A stretch of 64,000 nucleotides of DNA from Scandinavium sp036271055 (GCF_036271055.1 NZ_DATBBJ010000099.1:1-64000); one strand, 5' to 3'; counted from the first letter of the stretch, positions 8,418 to 18,979 are shown. The notes: generated from the letters alone by a model not told the origin. Translations and numbers: made by a program.

Positions 8418-10523
8418 ATGAAAAAGTTATCTTTCTGGTTGCTGGTTTTGCTGCTGGCACCGGTAGCAATTCTTGTGATTGCCACCCCCATGGACAGCCA
8501 AAAACAGTCTATTTTCGGTTTGCTGAGCGTCGGCATCCTGTTCCTGATGGGATTCAGTAAACGCCGCAGTATCTCGGTGATTATGGTGGTGACATCGTTA
8601 TTGATGTCTACCCGATATATGTATTTCCGCCTAACGCAAACGTTGCATTTTAATTCTGAAATAGAGGCCATCCTCGGTACAGGGTTATTTCTGGCGGAAG
8701 TCTATATTTGGGTGATGCTGCTGCTGAACTATTTGCAGACCGTCTGGCCGCTCAATCGCGATATTACGCCGCTGCCTGATGATATGTCGTTGTGGCCGAC
8801 GGTTGATGTCTATATCCCGAGCTATAACGAACCGCTGGAAGTGGTGCGCGACACCGTGCTGGCGGCGCAGTGCATCGATTACCCGAAAGATAAAATCAAA
8901 ATCTATCTGCTCGATGACGGTAAACGTAACGAATTCGCCGTGTTTGCCGCCGATGTCGGCGTGGGTTATATCACCCGTAACGACAATAGCCATGCAAAAG
9001 CCGGTAACCTCAACCATGCGATGAAGCTCACCAAAGGCGAGCTTATTTGTGTCTTCGACTGTGATCACGTGGCAACGCGTATTTTCCTGCAGGCCACCGT
9101 CGGTGGTTTCCTGAAAGACCCGAAACTGGCGCTGGTGCAGACCCCACACTATTTCTACTCACCAGATCCGTTCGAGCGTAACCTCTCTGTAGGCCGCGAT
9201 ATTCCTAACGAAGGGATGCTGTTCTACGGCCCGATTCAGCGCGGCAACGACAACTGGAACGCGACCTTCTTCTGCGGCTCTTGTGCGGTTATCCGCCGTA
9301 GCGCGCTGGAAGAGATTGGTGGTTTTGCGGTTGAAACGGTGACAGAAGATGCGCACACGGCGCTGAAAATGCAGCGTCTTGGCTGGAAATCGGCGTTTAT
9401 CGATATTCCACTGGCAGCGGGCCTTGCGACAGAGCGTCTGGTGCTGCACGTTATCCAGCGTACCCGTTGGGCACGTGGTATGACACAGATTTTCCGTATG
9501 GATAACCCGCTGTTTGGCCGTGGGCTGACCTTCCAGCAGCGCCTGTGTTATCTCAGCGCGATGATGTATTACCAGTTTGCGCTGCCGCGTGTGGTGTTTG
9601 TCACCGCACCGTTGGCCTACCTGCTGTTTAACCTCAACATCATTCACTCTTCGGCAAGTTTGATTGTCTCTTATGCTTTGCCGCACCTGTTCCTGGCTAT
9701 TTATGTCGGTTCGCGAATGAACGGGCGCTATCGCTACAGCTTCTGGGGTGAAATCTACGATATCGTACTGGCGTTCCACCTGGTGCTGCCGACGCTTATC
9801 ACCATGATTTTCCCGAAACGCGGCAAGTTCAACGTGACCGATAAAGGCCAGTTACTCGACGAGGATTACTTTGATTTCGCCGTAGTACGTCCGCATTTGA
9901 TCGTGGCGTTCCTGCTTGGTGTGGGCGTGATCGTCGGTATCATCCGGGCCAGCGGCTTTAACTTCTTTGGCTCAGACCCAAGGGTTATCGCACTCAACGT
10001 CGGTTGGGGAGCGTACAGCCTGATCTTCCTGCTTGCCGCCATCGCGGTGGCGCGTGAAACCAAACAGACCCGTAAAACGATTCGTATTGACGTGGATATC
10101 CCTGTCCTCATTCACTATGCCAGTGGCATTGTGTCGCGCAGCAAAACCGCCGATCTGTCGATGGGCGGCTGCCGTATTGAGGTTGTCGACGAACGTCATT
10201 TGAACGATGAGATTGAAGAAGTGGAGCTGATTCTGGAGTCAGGCGCTATTTCGATTCCGGCCAAAATGATTGCGACCGATGAGCGCTATATTCGCCTGAT
10301 GTTTGAAGAGAATATTCCGCTGGCTCGCCGTCGTGAACTGGTTCGTGTCGTGTTGTCCCGTGCCGATGCGTGGATCCAACCACCACGTCCGCAAGATAAG
10401 CCGCTTCGCTCATTCGTGACTATTTTGCGCTGTGTGTTTGAACTGTTCTGGTTAACCTGGAAATCGCGTAGGGAAAATCGCCGTCTGCGTGCGGCGATGG
10501 CAAAAGAGGAAGGCCGCGTATGA
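8418..10523 (+). CDS. bcsA: Cellulose synthase catalytic subunit BcsA (operon 1)
   Basis: 701 residues. It is an inner-membrane GT2 glycosyltransferase that polymerises UDP-glucose and extrudes beta-1,4-glucan. Visible GT motifs are DDG (166-168), DCD (214-216), TED (309-311) and QRTRW (347-351). A C-terminal PilZ domain carries RKTIR (552-556) and DLSMGG (from 579), the RxxxR and DxSxxG c-di-GMP site. It is about 170 residues shorter than the second BcsA because it lacks that protein's N-terminal extension. Its stop overlaps the bcsB start (ATGA, 10520-10523). All catalytic residues are present, so it should be active when c-di-GMP is bound. Confidence 0.97.
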   Translation: MKKLSFWLLVLLLAPVAILVIATPMDSQKQSIFGLLSVGILFLMGFSKRRSISVIMVVTSLLMSTRYMYFRLTQTLHFNSEIEAILGTGLFLAEVYIWVMLLLNYLQTVWPLNRDITPLPDDMSLWPTVDVYIPSYNEPLEVVRDTVLAAQCIDYPKDKIKIYLLDDGKRNEFAVFAADVGVGYITRNDNSHAKAGNLNHAMKLTKGELICVFDCDHVATRIFLQATVGGFLKDPKLALVQTPHYFYSPDPFERNLSVGRDIPNEGMLFYGPIQRGNDNWNATFFCGSCAVIRRSALEEIGGFAVETVTEDAHTALKMQRLGWKSAFIDIPLAAGLATERLVLHVIQRTRWARGMTQIFRMDNPLFGRGLTFQQRLCYLSAMMYYQFALPRVVFVTAPLAYLLFNLNIIHSSASLIVSYALPHLFLAIYVGSRMNGRYRYSFWGEIYDIVLAFHLVLPTLITMIFPKRGKFNVTDKGQLLDEDYFDFAVVRPHLIVAFLLGVGVIVGIIRASGFNFFGSDPRVIALNVGWGAYSLIFLLAAIAVARETKQTRKTIRIDVDIPVLIHYASGIVSRSKTADLSMGGCRIEVVDERHLNDEIEEVELILESGAISIPAKMIATDERYIRLMFEENIPLARRRELVRVVLSRADAWIQPPRPQDKPLRSFVTILRCVFELFWLTWKSRRENRRLRAAMAKEEGRV

Positions 10524-13018
10524 AACGAATTACGACGCTAGCGCTGCTGATGAGCACACTGCTGGCGCCTTCGCTGAACGCGGAAGAGCCCGCTAGCGAT
10601 ACAACGCCTGCGATGAGTTTCCCGTCGCCGATTGCTGACGACATGGCGGCCTCAGACGCTGCTGCACCAGCAGAACAGGATAGCACAACGCCGCCAGCCC
10701 CGGATGCCAGTGGTGCAGCGACACCAGATACCACTGAGGCTCCGGCTGCAAATTCGCCAGAAAGTGATGCGACCGATACGCCGCCTGCAAACATTGACCC
10801 GACAGACAGCGTGCCTCCACCGGCAATGCCTCCTGTCACCGATGACACCACGCCGCCGGTTAGCGGTCTGGTGCCGTCGATGGTCAGCGGTCTGAATCTG
10901 TCGCAAATGGGGATGCCGGAAGGGATTATCCTCAGCGGCGGTCAGCTTCAGGGCGGGGCTGATTTCACGCTACCAGGCGATCAGGTCGTAACGGCTGCAC
11001 AACTGACGCTGGATGTGAAAGTATCGCCAGAAATGGCAACCCGTAATGCCACGCTGCAACTGATGCTCAACGGCCAACCGCTGGGTACTGTGCCGCTGGG
11101 CGCGGCAGAAAACGACATTTCTCATTATCAGCTCGACATTCCTGCGGCGCTGATGGTCTCGAGCAACAACCTGAGCTTTAAGATTAACGATGGCGATGCC
11201 CGGCAGTGTCAGCGTGATCTGACGGACAAATACCGCGTCGTTATCCTGCCGACCTCTCGTTTCAACTGGGAAGGGCAGCAGCTGGATATCGGTTCCGATC
11301 TGAGCCATTTCCCGCGCCCCTTCTTCGACAGTATGCAGATGACGCCTGCGGGTGTGTCGGTGAGCTTCCCGGCGCGTATCAGTGCGGATACCGTCAGCGC
11401 TGCGGCCGTTGTGTCGTCGTGGTTGGGTATTCAGGCCGATTATCGCGGTATCTCCTTTGAGGCGCTGCATGACCGCCTGCCGGACAAACACGGGATCGTG
11501 ATTGGTCATCCGGGCGAACAAGTGGGCGGTTTAACGCTGCCGCAAACCACGAAGCCGCTGCTGAAAATCATTCCTAACCCGGCGAACCCGGTTTACAAGC
11601 TGCTGCTGATTGTCGGTAAAGATGATGCCGCGTTGCGTGCGGCGGCCTGGCGTTTGACGCGTGGCGACTTTGCGGTGCAAACCGCCAGTAGTGAAGTGGA
11701 TTCACAGGCAATCCCTGCCAGCCGTCCTTACGATGCTCCGCGTTGGATCCCAACCGATCACCCGGTGAAAATCAGCGATCTGATCCGTAAAGATCAAAGC
11801 ACAACCGTGAGTGGCGTGTGGCATGAACCCCTGCGCGTAGCGTTCCGTGCAGCGCCGGACCTTTATCTGTGGGACGGCGAGACCATTCCATTGCAGATTG
11901 GCTATCGTTTCCCGTCGGAAAACTGGATTGATGAACAGAAATCGCGGCTTAGCATCACGCTGAACAACACGTTCCTCAGTAATTTGCCGATGAACAAACA
12001 GGGGATCCTCGAATCGCTGTGGCACAAGCTCGGTGGCGATGCCCGTCAGGAACGCGTCACCATCCCGCTCGAACCGTACCTGATTTACGGCGACAACCAG
12101 ATGTCGATGTATTTTGACGTGGTGCCGAAAGACAACGCGCCGTGCAGCGTGCTGTTGAACAACAATATCAAGAGCCGTATCACCGACGACTCATGGATTG
12201 ATTTGAGCCGCACGCGTCACTTCTCGCTGCTGCCAAACCTCTCTTATTTCGTGGGTGCCTCTTTCCCGTTCACCCGTCTGGCGGACTTCTCGCAGACGGT
12301 CCTGTTGCTGCCGGAAAAACCGTCGGAAATGCAGGTCGCGACAATGCTGAACATGACCGCGCGTTCCGGTAATGCGACGGGCACGGCGCTGGGGAACAAC
12401 CGCGTTGTAATGGGGATTCCGTCTGGTGGCGCCAACCTTGAGTTCTTGCGTCAACGTGATGTGCTGGCGGTCAGCGGTCTCGACCAGAAGCAATTCAACC
12501 AGGGGCTGCTGGCAAATTCACCGTACAGTCTGACAGACAACACGTTGGGTGTGCGCAGTGCGACGACGTGGCAAAAAATGCAGCGCTGGATAGTAGGCGA
12601 CTGGACGGCTGATGGCGTCGATGCGGATCGCTATCTCTCTTCGAACAGTGCCTGGCGTGGTTTTGTCAGCTATCGCTCGCCGTGGAACAGTGATCGTCTG
12701 GTGGTCGCCGCCTTGGGTAGCAGCGATGATCAGCTCGCTCGTTTGTATAACGACCTGAATTCCCCACGCATCAACGCCGGGATCCGTGGTGATACTTCGA
12801 TCATCACCAATGAAAACACTGTGCGCAGTTTCCGCGTCAGCACGCAGTTCCCAAGCGGGCAAATGCCGTGGTACATGATGGCTATTTGGTATGCCAACCA
12901 GCACTCTGGGCTGCTGGCGATCCTGGGGCTGATTGCCACTTCGATTATCGGCCTGGCATTAACGTCGATGTTCAAACGACATGCCCGTAAGCGCCTGAAT
13001 CCGGGGGAAGATAAATGA
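10520..13018 (+). CDS. bcsB: Cellulose synthase periplasmic subunit BcsB (operon 1)
   Basis: 832 residues. A signal peptide (about 1-21, ending LNA) is followed by a low-complexity Ala/Pro/Thr/Asp linker (about 22-115), the periplasmic BcsB carbohydrate-binding and flavodoxin-like modules, and a C-terminal membrane helix (SGLLAILGLIATSIIGLAL) with a basic cytoplasmic tail. It holds the nascent glucan and is needed for BcsA activity. The acidic/Pro linker is unusually long and is mirrored by a similar one in the second BcsB. Start and stop both overlap neighbours by 4 bp. Confidence 0.96.
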   Translation: MKRITTLALLMSTLLAPSLNAEEPASDTTPAMSFPSPIADDMAASDAAAPAEQDSTTPPAPDASGAATPDTTEAPAANSPESDATDTPPANIDPTDSVPPPAMPPVTDDTTPPVSGLVPSMVSGLNLSQMGMPEGIILSGGQLQGGADFTLPGDQVVTAAQLTLDVKVSPEMATRNATLQLMLNGQPLGTVPLGAAENDISHYQLDIPAALMVSSNNLSFKINDGDARQCQRDLTDKYRVVILPTSRFNWEGQQLDIGSDLSHFPRPFFDSMQMTPAGVSVSFPARISADTVSAAAVVSSWLGIQADYRGISFEALHDRLPDKHGIVIGHPGEQVGGLTLPQTTKPLLKIIPNPANPVYKLLLIVGKDDAALRAAAWRLTRGDFAVQTASSEVDSQAIPASRPYDAPRWIPTDHPVKISDLIRKDQSTTVSGVWHEPLRVAFRAAPDLYLWDGETIPLQIGYRFPSENWIDEQKSRLSITLNNTFLSNLPMNKQGILESLWHKLGGDARQERVTIPLEPYLIYGDNQMSMYFDVVPKDNAPCSVLLNNNIKSRITDDSWIDLSRTRHFSLLPNLSYFVGASFPFTRLADFSQTVLLLPEKPSEMQVATMLNMTARSGNATGTALGNNRVVMGIPSGGANLEFLRQRDVLAVSGLDQKQFNQGLLANSPYSLTDNTLGVRSATTWQKMQRWIVGDWTADGVDADRYLSSNSAWRGFVSYRSPWNSDRLVVAALGSSDDQLARLYNDLNSPRINAGIRGDTSIITNENTVRSFRVSTQFPSGQMPWYMMAIWYANQHSGLLAILGLIATSIIGLALTSMFKRHARKRLNPGEDK

Positions 13019-16000
13019 AAAGAACCACCCCAATGAAGACCCCTAAACTGCGCAGACTTTCCAGCCTGTGCCTTTCAGGCATGCTGGCACTGGGCGCAAT
13101 GGACAGCGCCCAGGCGGCGGGCAACGACGCGGCCATGAAAGCGTTGTTCGACCAGGCCCAGTACTGGCATGAGAAATCGCACGACGATTTGGCGATGGAA
13201 TCGCTGAAGAAAGTGCTGATGGTTGACCCGAATAATACCCAGGCGTTGTATCTGCTGGCGCTGTGGAATCAACAAGGCGGCAATATGCAGGCCTCCGCGC
13301 AGTGGCGCGAGCGGCTGGCGAAAGCCTCGCCGGGCGATAACAGCTTACAGGAGCTGGATAACGCCCGAAAAATGTCGAAGGTCCCGCAGGGGCAACTGAA
13401 CCTGGCGCGGCAGCAGGCACGCAGCGGCAACATTCCGGCGGCGCTGACCACCTGGCGCGGCATGTTCAACGGCGATCAGCCGCCTCAGGCGCTGGCCTCT
13501 GAATACTACACAACCATGGCTAGCGATAAATCGCTCTATCCGCAAGCGGTGAGCGAACTGCGTAGCTATGTGGCACAGCATCCGCAAGATAACGCCAGCC
13601 GTGTGGCACTCGGAAAGGTGCTGACCTGGCGAGAAGATTCGCGTCGTGAAGGCATTGAAATGCTGGAACCGATGGCGAGTGGCAACAAAGAAGCCAACGC
13701 CGGGTTGCGTCAGGCATTGTTGTGGCTCGGGCCGCAGTCGGGTGATGATAAATATTATAACAACTGGATGCAGCGTAATCCGCAGGACAGCGCGGTGCAG
13801 GCGTATTACCGCGAACACGTCGGCGGACTGGCGAAAGGCCAGGGTTATACCGATCTGAACAGTGGCAATACCAGCGGAGCCAAACAGCAGTTTGAGCAGG
13901 TTTTGCAAACCAACCCGCAAGATGCCGACGCGCTGGCGGGAATGGGTTATATCGCCCAGCGTAGCGGAGATTATCAGGCCGCAGCGCAGTATCTGAATCG
14001 TGCGGCAGCGCTCGGCGGCGAGGCTTCGGCTACGCGTCGCGAGCAGGCGGCGGATGCACAGTTTTACGGTCAGTTAGCGCAGGCGCAGTCGGCGTATAAA
14101 CAAGGCAATGTTAGCCAGGCGCTGGCGCTGTCGGCTCCTCTTGCACAGCAAAGCGGTACGCGTGGCACGGCAGCGAAACTGTTCCGCGCTGACGTGCTTC
14201 GTCACAACAAAGATTATCCGCAAGCCGAGCAGACCTTGCGTTCGTTGTTAAACGATCAGCCACAGAATGCGTCCGCGCGAGAAAACCTCTATTACGTTCT
14301 GCGCGATCAGAACAAAACCGAAGAAGCCCAGACTGTACTGCGTACGCTGCCTGCCAGTTTGCAGGCCAAGCTGCAACCGAAAGTGGTCAGCGGCACACCT
14401 GGTGACGGCGTTCGTCGTCAGGCGCAGCAGATGGTGGCGAACGGTGATACTCAGCAAGCCATTACCACGTTACAACAGGGTGTGGCGCGTTATCCGGACG
14501 ATCCGTGGATGCGTCTTGATCTTGCGCGTTTGCTGCAAAAATCCGGCAACAGCGGAGAAGCGGCATCGGTGATGGCGACGGCTTATCGTCCCGGCGCCAG
14601 TGCAAATTCATTGTACTCCGCAGCACTCTTTGCCAGCGAAAACGGCGCATGGCAGCAGTCGCAGACGCTGCTCTCACGTATTCCGGCCTCCAGCCAAACC
14701 TCGCAAATGCGCGATTTGCGCCAGCGGGTGAACTACAACCTGCAACTGGCAACCGCGCAAGGCTATCTGGCGCAAGGCAATAACGTTGCTGCGGCAAATA
14801 CGCTGAAAGCGCTGTCAGCCACACCGCCTAAAGATCCGGCTGATGTCGGGAAACTGGCGCGGATGCTGGCAGACAGCGGTGATATGAATACTGCCGTTGC
14901 GCTGGTGCGCAATAACATTAGCAGCGGCGTGAAGGGGAACGTGGGTGATTATGCCGATCAGGTGACGGTGCTGAATCAGGCCGGTCTGACCCGTGAAGCG
15001 CAAAGTCTGTTGTCGAACCCAACGCTTCAGGCTGGAAGCACGCCAACGCAACTGGCGAGTATTCGCAACGGATACGTGATCAACGAAGCCGATCGTCTGC
15101 GCGCGCAGGGCAACTATGCTGGCGCGTATGACAAGCTGATTGGTGCAATGCAAAACGATCCGCAGAATACCGATTTGATGTTCGCGATGGCGCGTCTGTA
15201 CCAGACCGGCAAAATGAACAAAGAAGCGGGGGTGGTTTACGACTACCTGATGACCCGTGATACGCCAACACAGGACGCACGTTCCGGCGCGATTGACGTC
15301 GCGCTGTCGGAAGGCGATAACGACCGCGCCGCCGATTTGGCGCACGGTCTGCGTAACGATAACAGCCCGGACCGCTTACTGCTGCTGGCGCGTGTTGAAG
15401 AAGCGCAGGGTAATCACCAACAGGCGATGACGTATTTGCGCAGCGCGCGCGGCAAGCTGGTGGGACTCGAATCCTCGAACACCGCACAGACGCCAACCGT
15501 TGGCGGATTGCTGATGTCGGATAACCCGTTTATTGGCACCTCGAAAACACCAGCCCCGACACGCACCGCTTCAACTTACGGCACGACGCTGCCGTGGCAG
15601 ATTGGGCAAGTGGCCGCCGATCCAGGTACAGCGCTGCCGGGCACCGAACGAACGGATCTCCCGGCTGATACAGCGCAAAGTCGCACGTTACGTCAGGTTG
15701 ATACCATGATGCAGCAGCTGCAAGAGAAAACCGGAACCTGGCTACAGGCGGGTATGCAGATGCGCAGCCGTGATGGCGAATCGGGGACCAGTAAACTCAC
15801 CGAAATGAAAGCGCCGCTCACCTGGTCGTCATCCCCGTTTGGCGATTCCCGCTTTGACTTTACCGTCACGCCAGTGTCGTTAAGTGCGGGTAGCACATCG
15901 GGTGACGCCTGGCGTCGTTACGGTTCTAACCCGCTGTCGAACGCCGTATCCAACATTACCTCTACCGCGACGGCTGAACAAAAAGCGATTGCGGGTATGA

Positions 16001-17070
16001 ATGCCGTCGAAAGGGCCGCTTATTTCGCGGCAAATCCAGGGGCTGCCGCATTGGCGGGGTTAGGTCCGATTGACCCGTCGGATCTGAACCCGACGACCAG
16101 CACCGGGATGGAGAATCTGGCGAAGCTTGGTCAGTATGACAGCGGCCAGGTTGCCTCTTACATTGCCGCTTCAAATCTGAAACCGAACGTTGATGAAGCG
16201 GGTGATGTGTCGACCGATTCGCAGAAAGCCAGCGGTGTTGAATTGAGCATGGCGTTGAGTGGCGATGACTACAAAGTAGACATTGGCAGCACCCCACTGG
16301 GGCAAGATCTCAACACTCTGGTTGGCGGCGTGAAGTGGTCGCCGAAGCTGACCAACTATCTGTCGCTGATCTTTACCGGTGAACGTCGTTCGATTACCGA
16401 CAGCCTGCTTTCTTATGTCGGGCTGAAAGATTCCTACTCGGGTAAAACCTGGGGCCAGGTGACGAAAAACGGCGGTACGGTCCAACTGAGCTATGACGAT
16501 GGCGATGCTGGTTTCTATGTGGGGGCAGGTGGCTACAGCTATCTCGGTGAAAACGTTGAAAGCAACACCAGCTTTAACGCCAATGCCGGGGTGTATCTGC
16601 GTCCTTATCATGATGAATACCAGACGCTGCAGACTGGGATCAGCATGAGTTACATGGACTACTCGAAAAACCTGAGCCAGTTCACCTTTGGTCAGGGCGG
16701 CTATTTCAGCCCGCAGAACTATGTCAGCGTGTCGCTGCCGGTAGATCTGACGGAGAAATACAACAACTGGACAATGAAACTGGGCGGCGCAGTCGGCTAT
16801 CAATCCTACAACCAGGATGACAGTCCGTACTTCCCAACGGAATCAGGCTGGCAGCAGTCGCTGGAGACCGCTGTGTCGAATGGTTTCGCGAAAGAGGCGT
16901 ACTACAAGGGCACTTCCACGAATGGCATCGGTTATACCCTTCGTGCGGGTGCGGATTATAAGGTCAATAATCAGATGACCATTGGCGGCCAGGTGGGGTA
17001 TGACACCTTTGGTGATTACAACGAAAGCACCGCCGCGCTCTACTTCCGTTACATGTTGGGAGACAAATAA
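13015..17070 (+). CDS. bcsC: Cellulose export porin BcsC (operon 1)
   Basis: 1351 residues. A signal peptide of about 35 residues (ending AQA) is followed by many TPR repeats through about residue 830, a Ser/Thr/Pro-rich stretch, and a C-terminal 16-stranded-type barrel domain (about the last 350 residues, ending ALYFRYMLGDK). TPRs bind periplasmic partners and the barrel lets the glucan cross the outer membrane. It is longer than the second BcsC (1104). The ATG overlaps the bcsB stop; a second in-frame ATG six codons in is possible. Confidence 0.96.
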   Translation: MKRTTPMKTPKLRRLSSLCLSGMLALGAMDSAQAAGNDAAMKALFDQAQYWHEKSHDDLAMESLKKVLMVDPNNTQALYLLALWNQQGGNMQASAQWRERLAKASPGDNSLQELDNARKMSKVPQGQLNLARQQARSGNIPAALTTWRGMFNGDQPPQALASEYYTTMASDKSLYPQAVSELRSYVAQHPQDNASRVALGKVLTWREDSRREGIEMLEPMASGNKEANAGLRQALLWLGPQSGDDKYYNNWMQRNPQDSAVQAYYREHVGGLAKGQGYTDLNSGNTSGAKQQFEQVLQTNPQDADALAGMGYIAQRSGDYQAAAQYLNRAAALGGEASATRREQAADAQFYGQLAQAQSAYKQGNVSQALALSAPLAQQSGTRGTAAKLFRADVLRHNKDYPQAEQTLRSLLNDQPQNASARENLYYVLRDQNKTEEAQTVLRTLPASLQAKLQPKVVSGTPGDGVRRQAQQMVANGDTQQAITTLQQGVARYPDDPWMRLDLARLLQKSGNSGEAASVMATAYRPGASANSLYSAALFASENGAWQQSQTLLSRIPASSQTSQMRDLRQRVNYNLQLATAQGYLAQGNNVAAANTLKALSATPPKDPADVGKLARMLADSGDMNTAVALVRNNISSGVKGNVGDYADQVTVLNQAGLTREAQSLLSNPTLQAGSTPTQLASIRNGYVINEADRLRAQGNYAGAYDKLIGAMQNDPQNTDLMFAMARLYQTGKMNKEAGVVYDYLMTRDTPTQDARSGAIDVALSEGDNDRAADLAHGLRNDNSPDRLLLLARVEEAQGNHQQAMTYLRSARGKLVGLESSNTAQTPTVGGLLMSDNPFIGTSKTPAPTRTASTYGTTLPWQIGQVAADPGTALPGTERTDLPADTAQSRTLRQVDTMMQQLQEKTGTWLQAGMQMRSRDGESGTSKLTEMKAPLTWSSSPFGDSRFDFTVTPVSLSAGSTSGDAWRRYGSNPLSNAVSNITSTATAEQKAIAGMNAVERAAYFAANPGAAALAGLGPIDPSDLNPTTSTGMENLAKLGQYDSGQVASYIAASNLKPNVDEAGDVSTDSQKASGVELSMALSGDDYKVDIGSTPLGQDLNTLVGGVKWSPKLTNYLSLIFTGERRSITDSLLSYVGLKDSYSGKTWGQVTKNGGTVQLSYDDGDAGFYVGAGGYSYLGENVESNTSFNANAGVYLRPYHDEYQTLQTGISMSYMDYSKNLSQFTFGQGGYFSPQNYVSVSLPVDLTEKYNNWTMKLGGAVGYQSYNQDDSPYFPTESGWQQSLETAVSNGFAKEAYYKGTSTNGIGYTLRAGADYKVNNQMTIGGQVGYDTFGDYNESTAALYFRYMLGDK

Positions 17071-17071
17071 A

Positions 17072-17545
17072 ATGACGGATAACACCGCTTCCGCCGCGTT
17101 GGCGTGGTTTCAGCAACAACAAACGCCTGCGGGCTGGTTTGATCTCCTGACCATTATGGTTGATGGCATGGTGCGTAATGCGGGCGAAGTTGAGAGTCAG
17201 CCCTTTTTACATCAGATGGGTCAACGGCTGGGAGACGCCTGGCCGCTGCCGGAATCCGAGACACTCGGCCAACTGGAAGAGAACATTAATCGCTTTCTGA
17301 CACTGTTCCAGTGGGGCGTCATCACACTGCATACCGCTGAAAATGGACTGATGATCCGGCATCAGGCGCTGCCGGTGGGCCGCGATGCTGAGCAGCAGAT
17401 GCGCTGGTGCAATGCATTTTGTACGATACTGGAAGGATTATACTCCCGTTGGCTGCAAGCGCAGGGTGGCGGCGAGCATGTGATGCTGCAGCGGGAGCAA
17501 CTCTATTCCATTTCCGACGTGCAGTTCCGCTATTACCATCCATAA
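17072..17545 (+). CDS. bcsD: Cellulose synthase subunit D, BcsD
   Basis: 157 residues from the ATG at 17072, one base after the bcsC stop; this matches the roughly 156-residue size of the family. BcsD proteins form ring-like oligomers and are needed for ordered, high-yield cellulose in Komagataeibacter. E. coli-type loci lack BcsD, and so does the second operon here. Its place between bcsC and bcsZ, with bcsO at the operon head, marks this as a bcsD-containing hybrid operon. Confidence 0.92.
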   Translation: MTDNTASAALAWFQQQQTPAGWFDLLTIMVDGMVRNAGEVESQPFLHQMGQRLGDAWPLPESETLGQLEENINRFLTLFQWGVITLHTAENGLMIRHQALPVGRDAEQQMRWCNAFCTILEGLYSRWLQAQGGGEHVMLQREQLYSISDVQFRYYHP

Positions 17546-17557
17546 AAGAGTAACGCT

Positions 17558-18547
17558 ATGCTAGTGCGAATGTTAATCGCCATGTCCGTCCTGTTTTCTA
17601 CGTTTGCCCACGCAGGTGCGTGGGAGAACTATAAGTCTCGTTTCGTGATGCCTGATGGGCGCGTGGTGGATACCGGTAACGGCAATATCTCCCACACCGA
17701 AGGACAGGGTTTTGCCATGTTAATGGCAGTCAGCCTCAATGATCGCCAGACCTTCGATAAGCTCTGGAAGTGGACCGAATCGACGCTGAAAAACAAAGAC
17801 ACTGGCCTGTTTTATTGGCGCTATAACCCTGTTGCGCCCAATCCGATTGCCGATAAAAATGATGCCACTGACGGTGACATGATGATTGCCTGGGCGTTGC
17901 TGAAAGCGCAGAAGCAATGGCGGGATAACAGCTATGGCACCGCATCGGATAACATCACCAGTGCGTTGTTGAAGCACACGGTTATCACCTACGCAGGCTA
18001 TAAGGTGATGCTGCCGGGAGCGAACGGCTTTAATCTCAACAGCCGGATTAACCTTAACCCTTCCTACTTTATTTTCCCTGCATGGCAGGCGTTTGCCGAC
18101 CGTAGTCATCTGGTTGTGTGGCGTGATCTGCTGCGCGATGGGAAAAAGTTGGTCGGTAAAATGGGTTGGGGCAATGCCAATTTACCGACAGACTGGGTCG
18201 CACTGAGCGCTGACGGTAAACTGAAACCTGCCGATGAATGGAAACCGCGCACCAGCTATGACGCGATTCGTATTCCGCTGTATATCCGCTGGCAGGAACC
18301 GCAGAGTCCATTACTTGCGCCGTGGAAAGCCTGGTGGCAGAAATACCCGCGCGAGAAAACCCCTGCGTGGGTCAATGTGTTGACCAATGAAACCTCGCCT
18401 TACCCAATGAATGGTGGTCTGATGGCCGTTCGCGATTTTACGCTGGGCGACAATCCCGGCGAACCGCAAATCACCGTGCAAGACGATTATTATTCCGCGA
18501 GCCTCAAAATGCTGACCTGGCTCGCCGAGCGCGATATCACGCAGTAA
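17558..18547 (+). CDS. bcsZ: Periplasmic endo-1,4-beta-glucanase BcsZ, GH8 (operon 1)
   Basis: 329 residues. A signal peptide (about 1-19, ending AHA) precedes a glycoside hydrolase family 8 domain. The likely acid Glu48 (HTEGQGF) and Asp235 (SYDAIRI) are both present. It trims cellulose in the periplasm during export. It is the last gene of operon 1, followed by a terminator at 18581. It is shorter than the second BcsZ (369) and clearly diverged from it, so the two did not arise by recent duplication. Confidence 0.95.
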   Translation: MLVRMLIAMSVLFSTFAHAGAWENYKSRFVMPDGRVVDTGNGNISHTEGQGFAMLMAVSLNDRQTFDKLWKWTESTLKNKDTGLFYWRYNPVAPNPIADKNDATDGDMMIAWALLKAQKQWRDNSYGTASDNITSALLKHTVITYAGYKVMLPGANGFNLNSRINLNPSYFIFPAWQAFADRSHLVVWRDLLRDGKKLVGKMGWGNANLPTDWVALSADGKLKPADEWKPRTSYDAIRIPLYIRWQEPQSPLLAPWKAWWQKYPREKTPAWVNVLTNETSPYPMNGGLMAVRDFTLGDNPGEPQITVQDDYYSASLKMLTWLAERDITQ

Positions 18548-18580
18548 CCCTTCTTTTTTGCGAGGCGCTTTCAGGAAATG

Positions 18581-18609
18581 AAACGGACATCCTTCAGGTG
18601 TCCGTTTTC
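18581..18609 (+). terminator. Terminator of the bcsO-Z operon
   Basis: AAACGGACA (18581-18589) pairs with TGTCCGTTT (18599-18607) and is followed by a short T-run. Confidence 0.85.
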
Positions 18610-18664
18610 GTATTTCGCGCGGCTGTTAAAAAGTCTATTTTGTGTGCAACGCTCTTCGCGACAG

Positions 18665-18712
18665 AAGTTATACTGAGTTATATTCAGTTTAACGCATCAT
18701 CACGGGGGTTCT
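18665..18712 (+). promoter_or_regulatory. Toxin-antitoxin promoter/operator
   Basis: TTATAC (18668-18673) could be a -10. An inverted repeat ACTGA (18672-18676) / TCAGT (18684-18688) overlaps it, a usual place for autorepression by the antitoxin or the complex. CGGGGG (18702-18707) precedes the ATG at 18713. Confidence 0.5.
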
Positions 18713-18979
18713 ATGTATAACACTACATTTCGCAAAGTAGGCGGTTCAGTCATGATGGCTATTCCCCCCGCGCTGCTGGAAGCGCTTAATATCCAGCCCG
18801 GCGATAGCGCCGTATTAATGGCCGTGGATGGCCAACTGGTTGCTTGCCCCACGCCCAAGGAGATTCGGCGTCGCAGTAAATATTTACTCTCAGATCTACT
18901 CGATGAGACAGATTACCCGTTAGACGACTCGGAACGAGAGTGGGTTGATGCGCCAGTGAAAGGGCGTGAAATTCTATGA
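18713..18979 (+). CDS. MazE/ChpS-type antitoxin (AbrB-like)
   Basis: 88 residues. The N-terminal half has the swapped-hairpin AbrB pattern (FRKVGGSVMMAIPPALLEALNI, then GD), which binds operator DNA. The C-terminal half is acidic (DETDYPLDDSEREW), as in antitoxin tails that occupy the toxin. The gene overlaps the toxin gene by ATGA (18976-18979). It stands between the two cellulose loci with its own promoter and terminator, so it looks like an inserted independent module. Confidence 0.85.
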   Translation: MYNTTFRKVGGSVMMAIPPALLEALNIQPGDSAVLMAVDGQLVACPTPKEIRRRSKYLLSDLLDETDYPLDDSEREWVDAPVKGREIL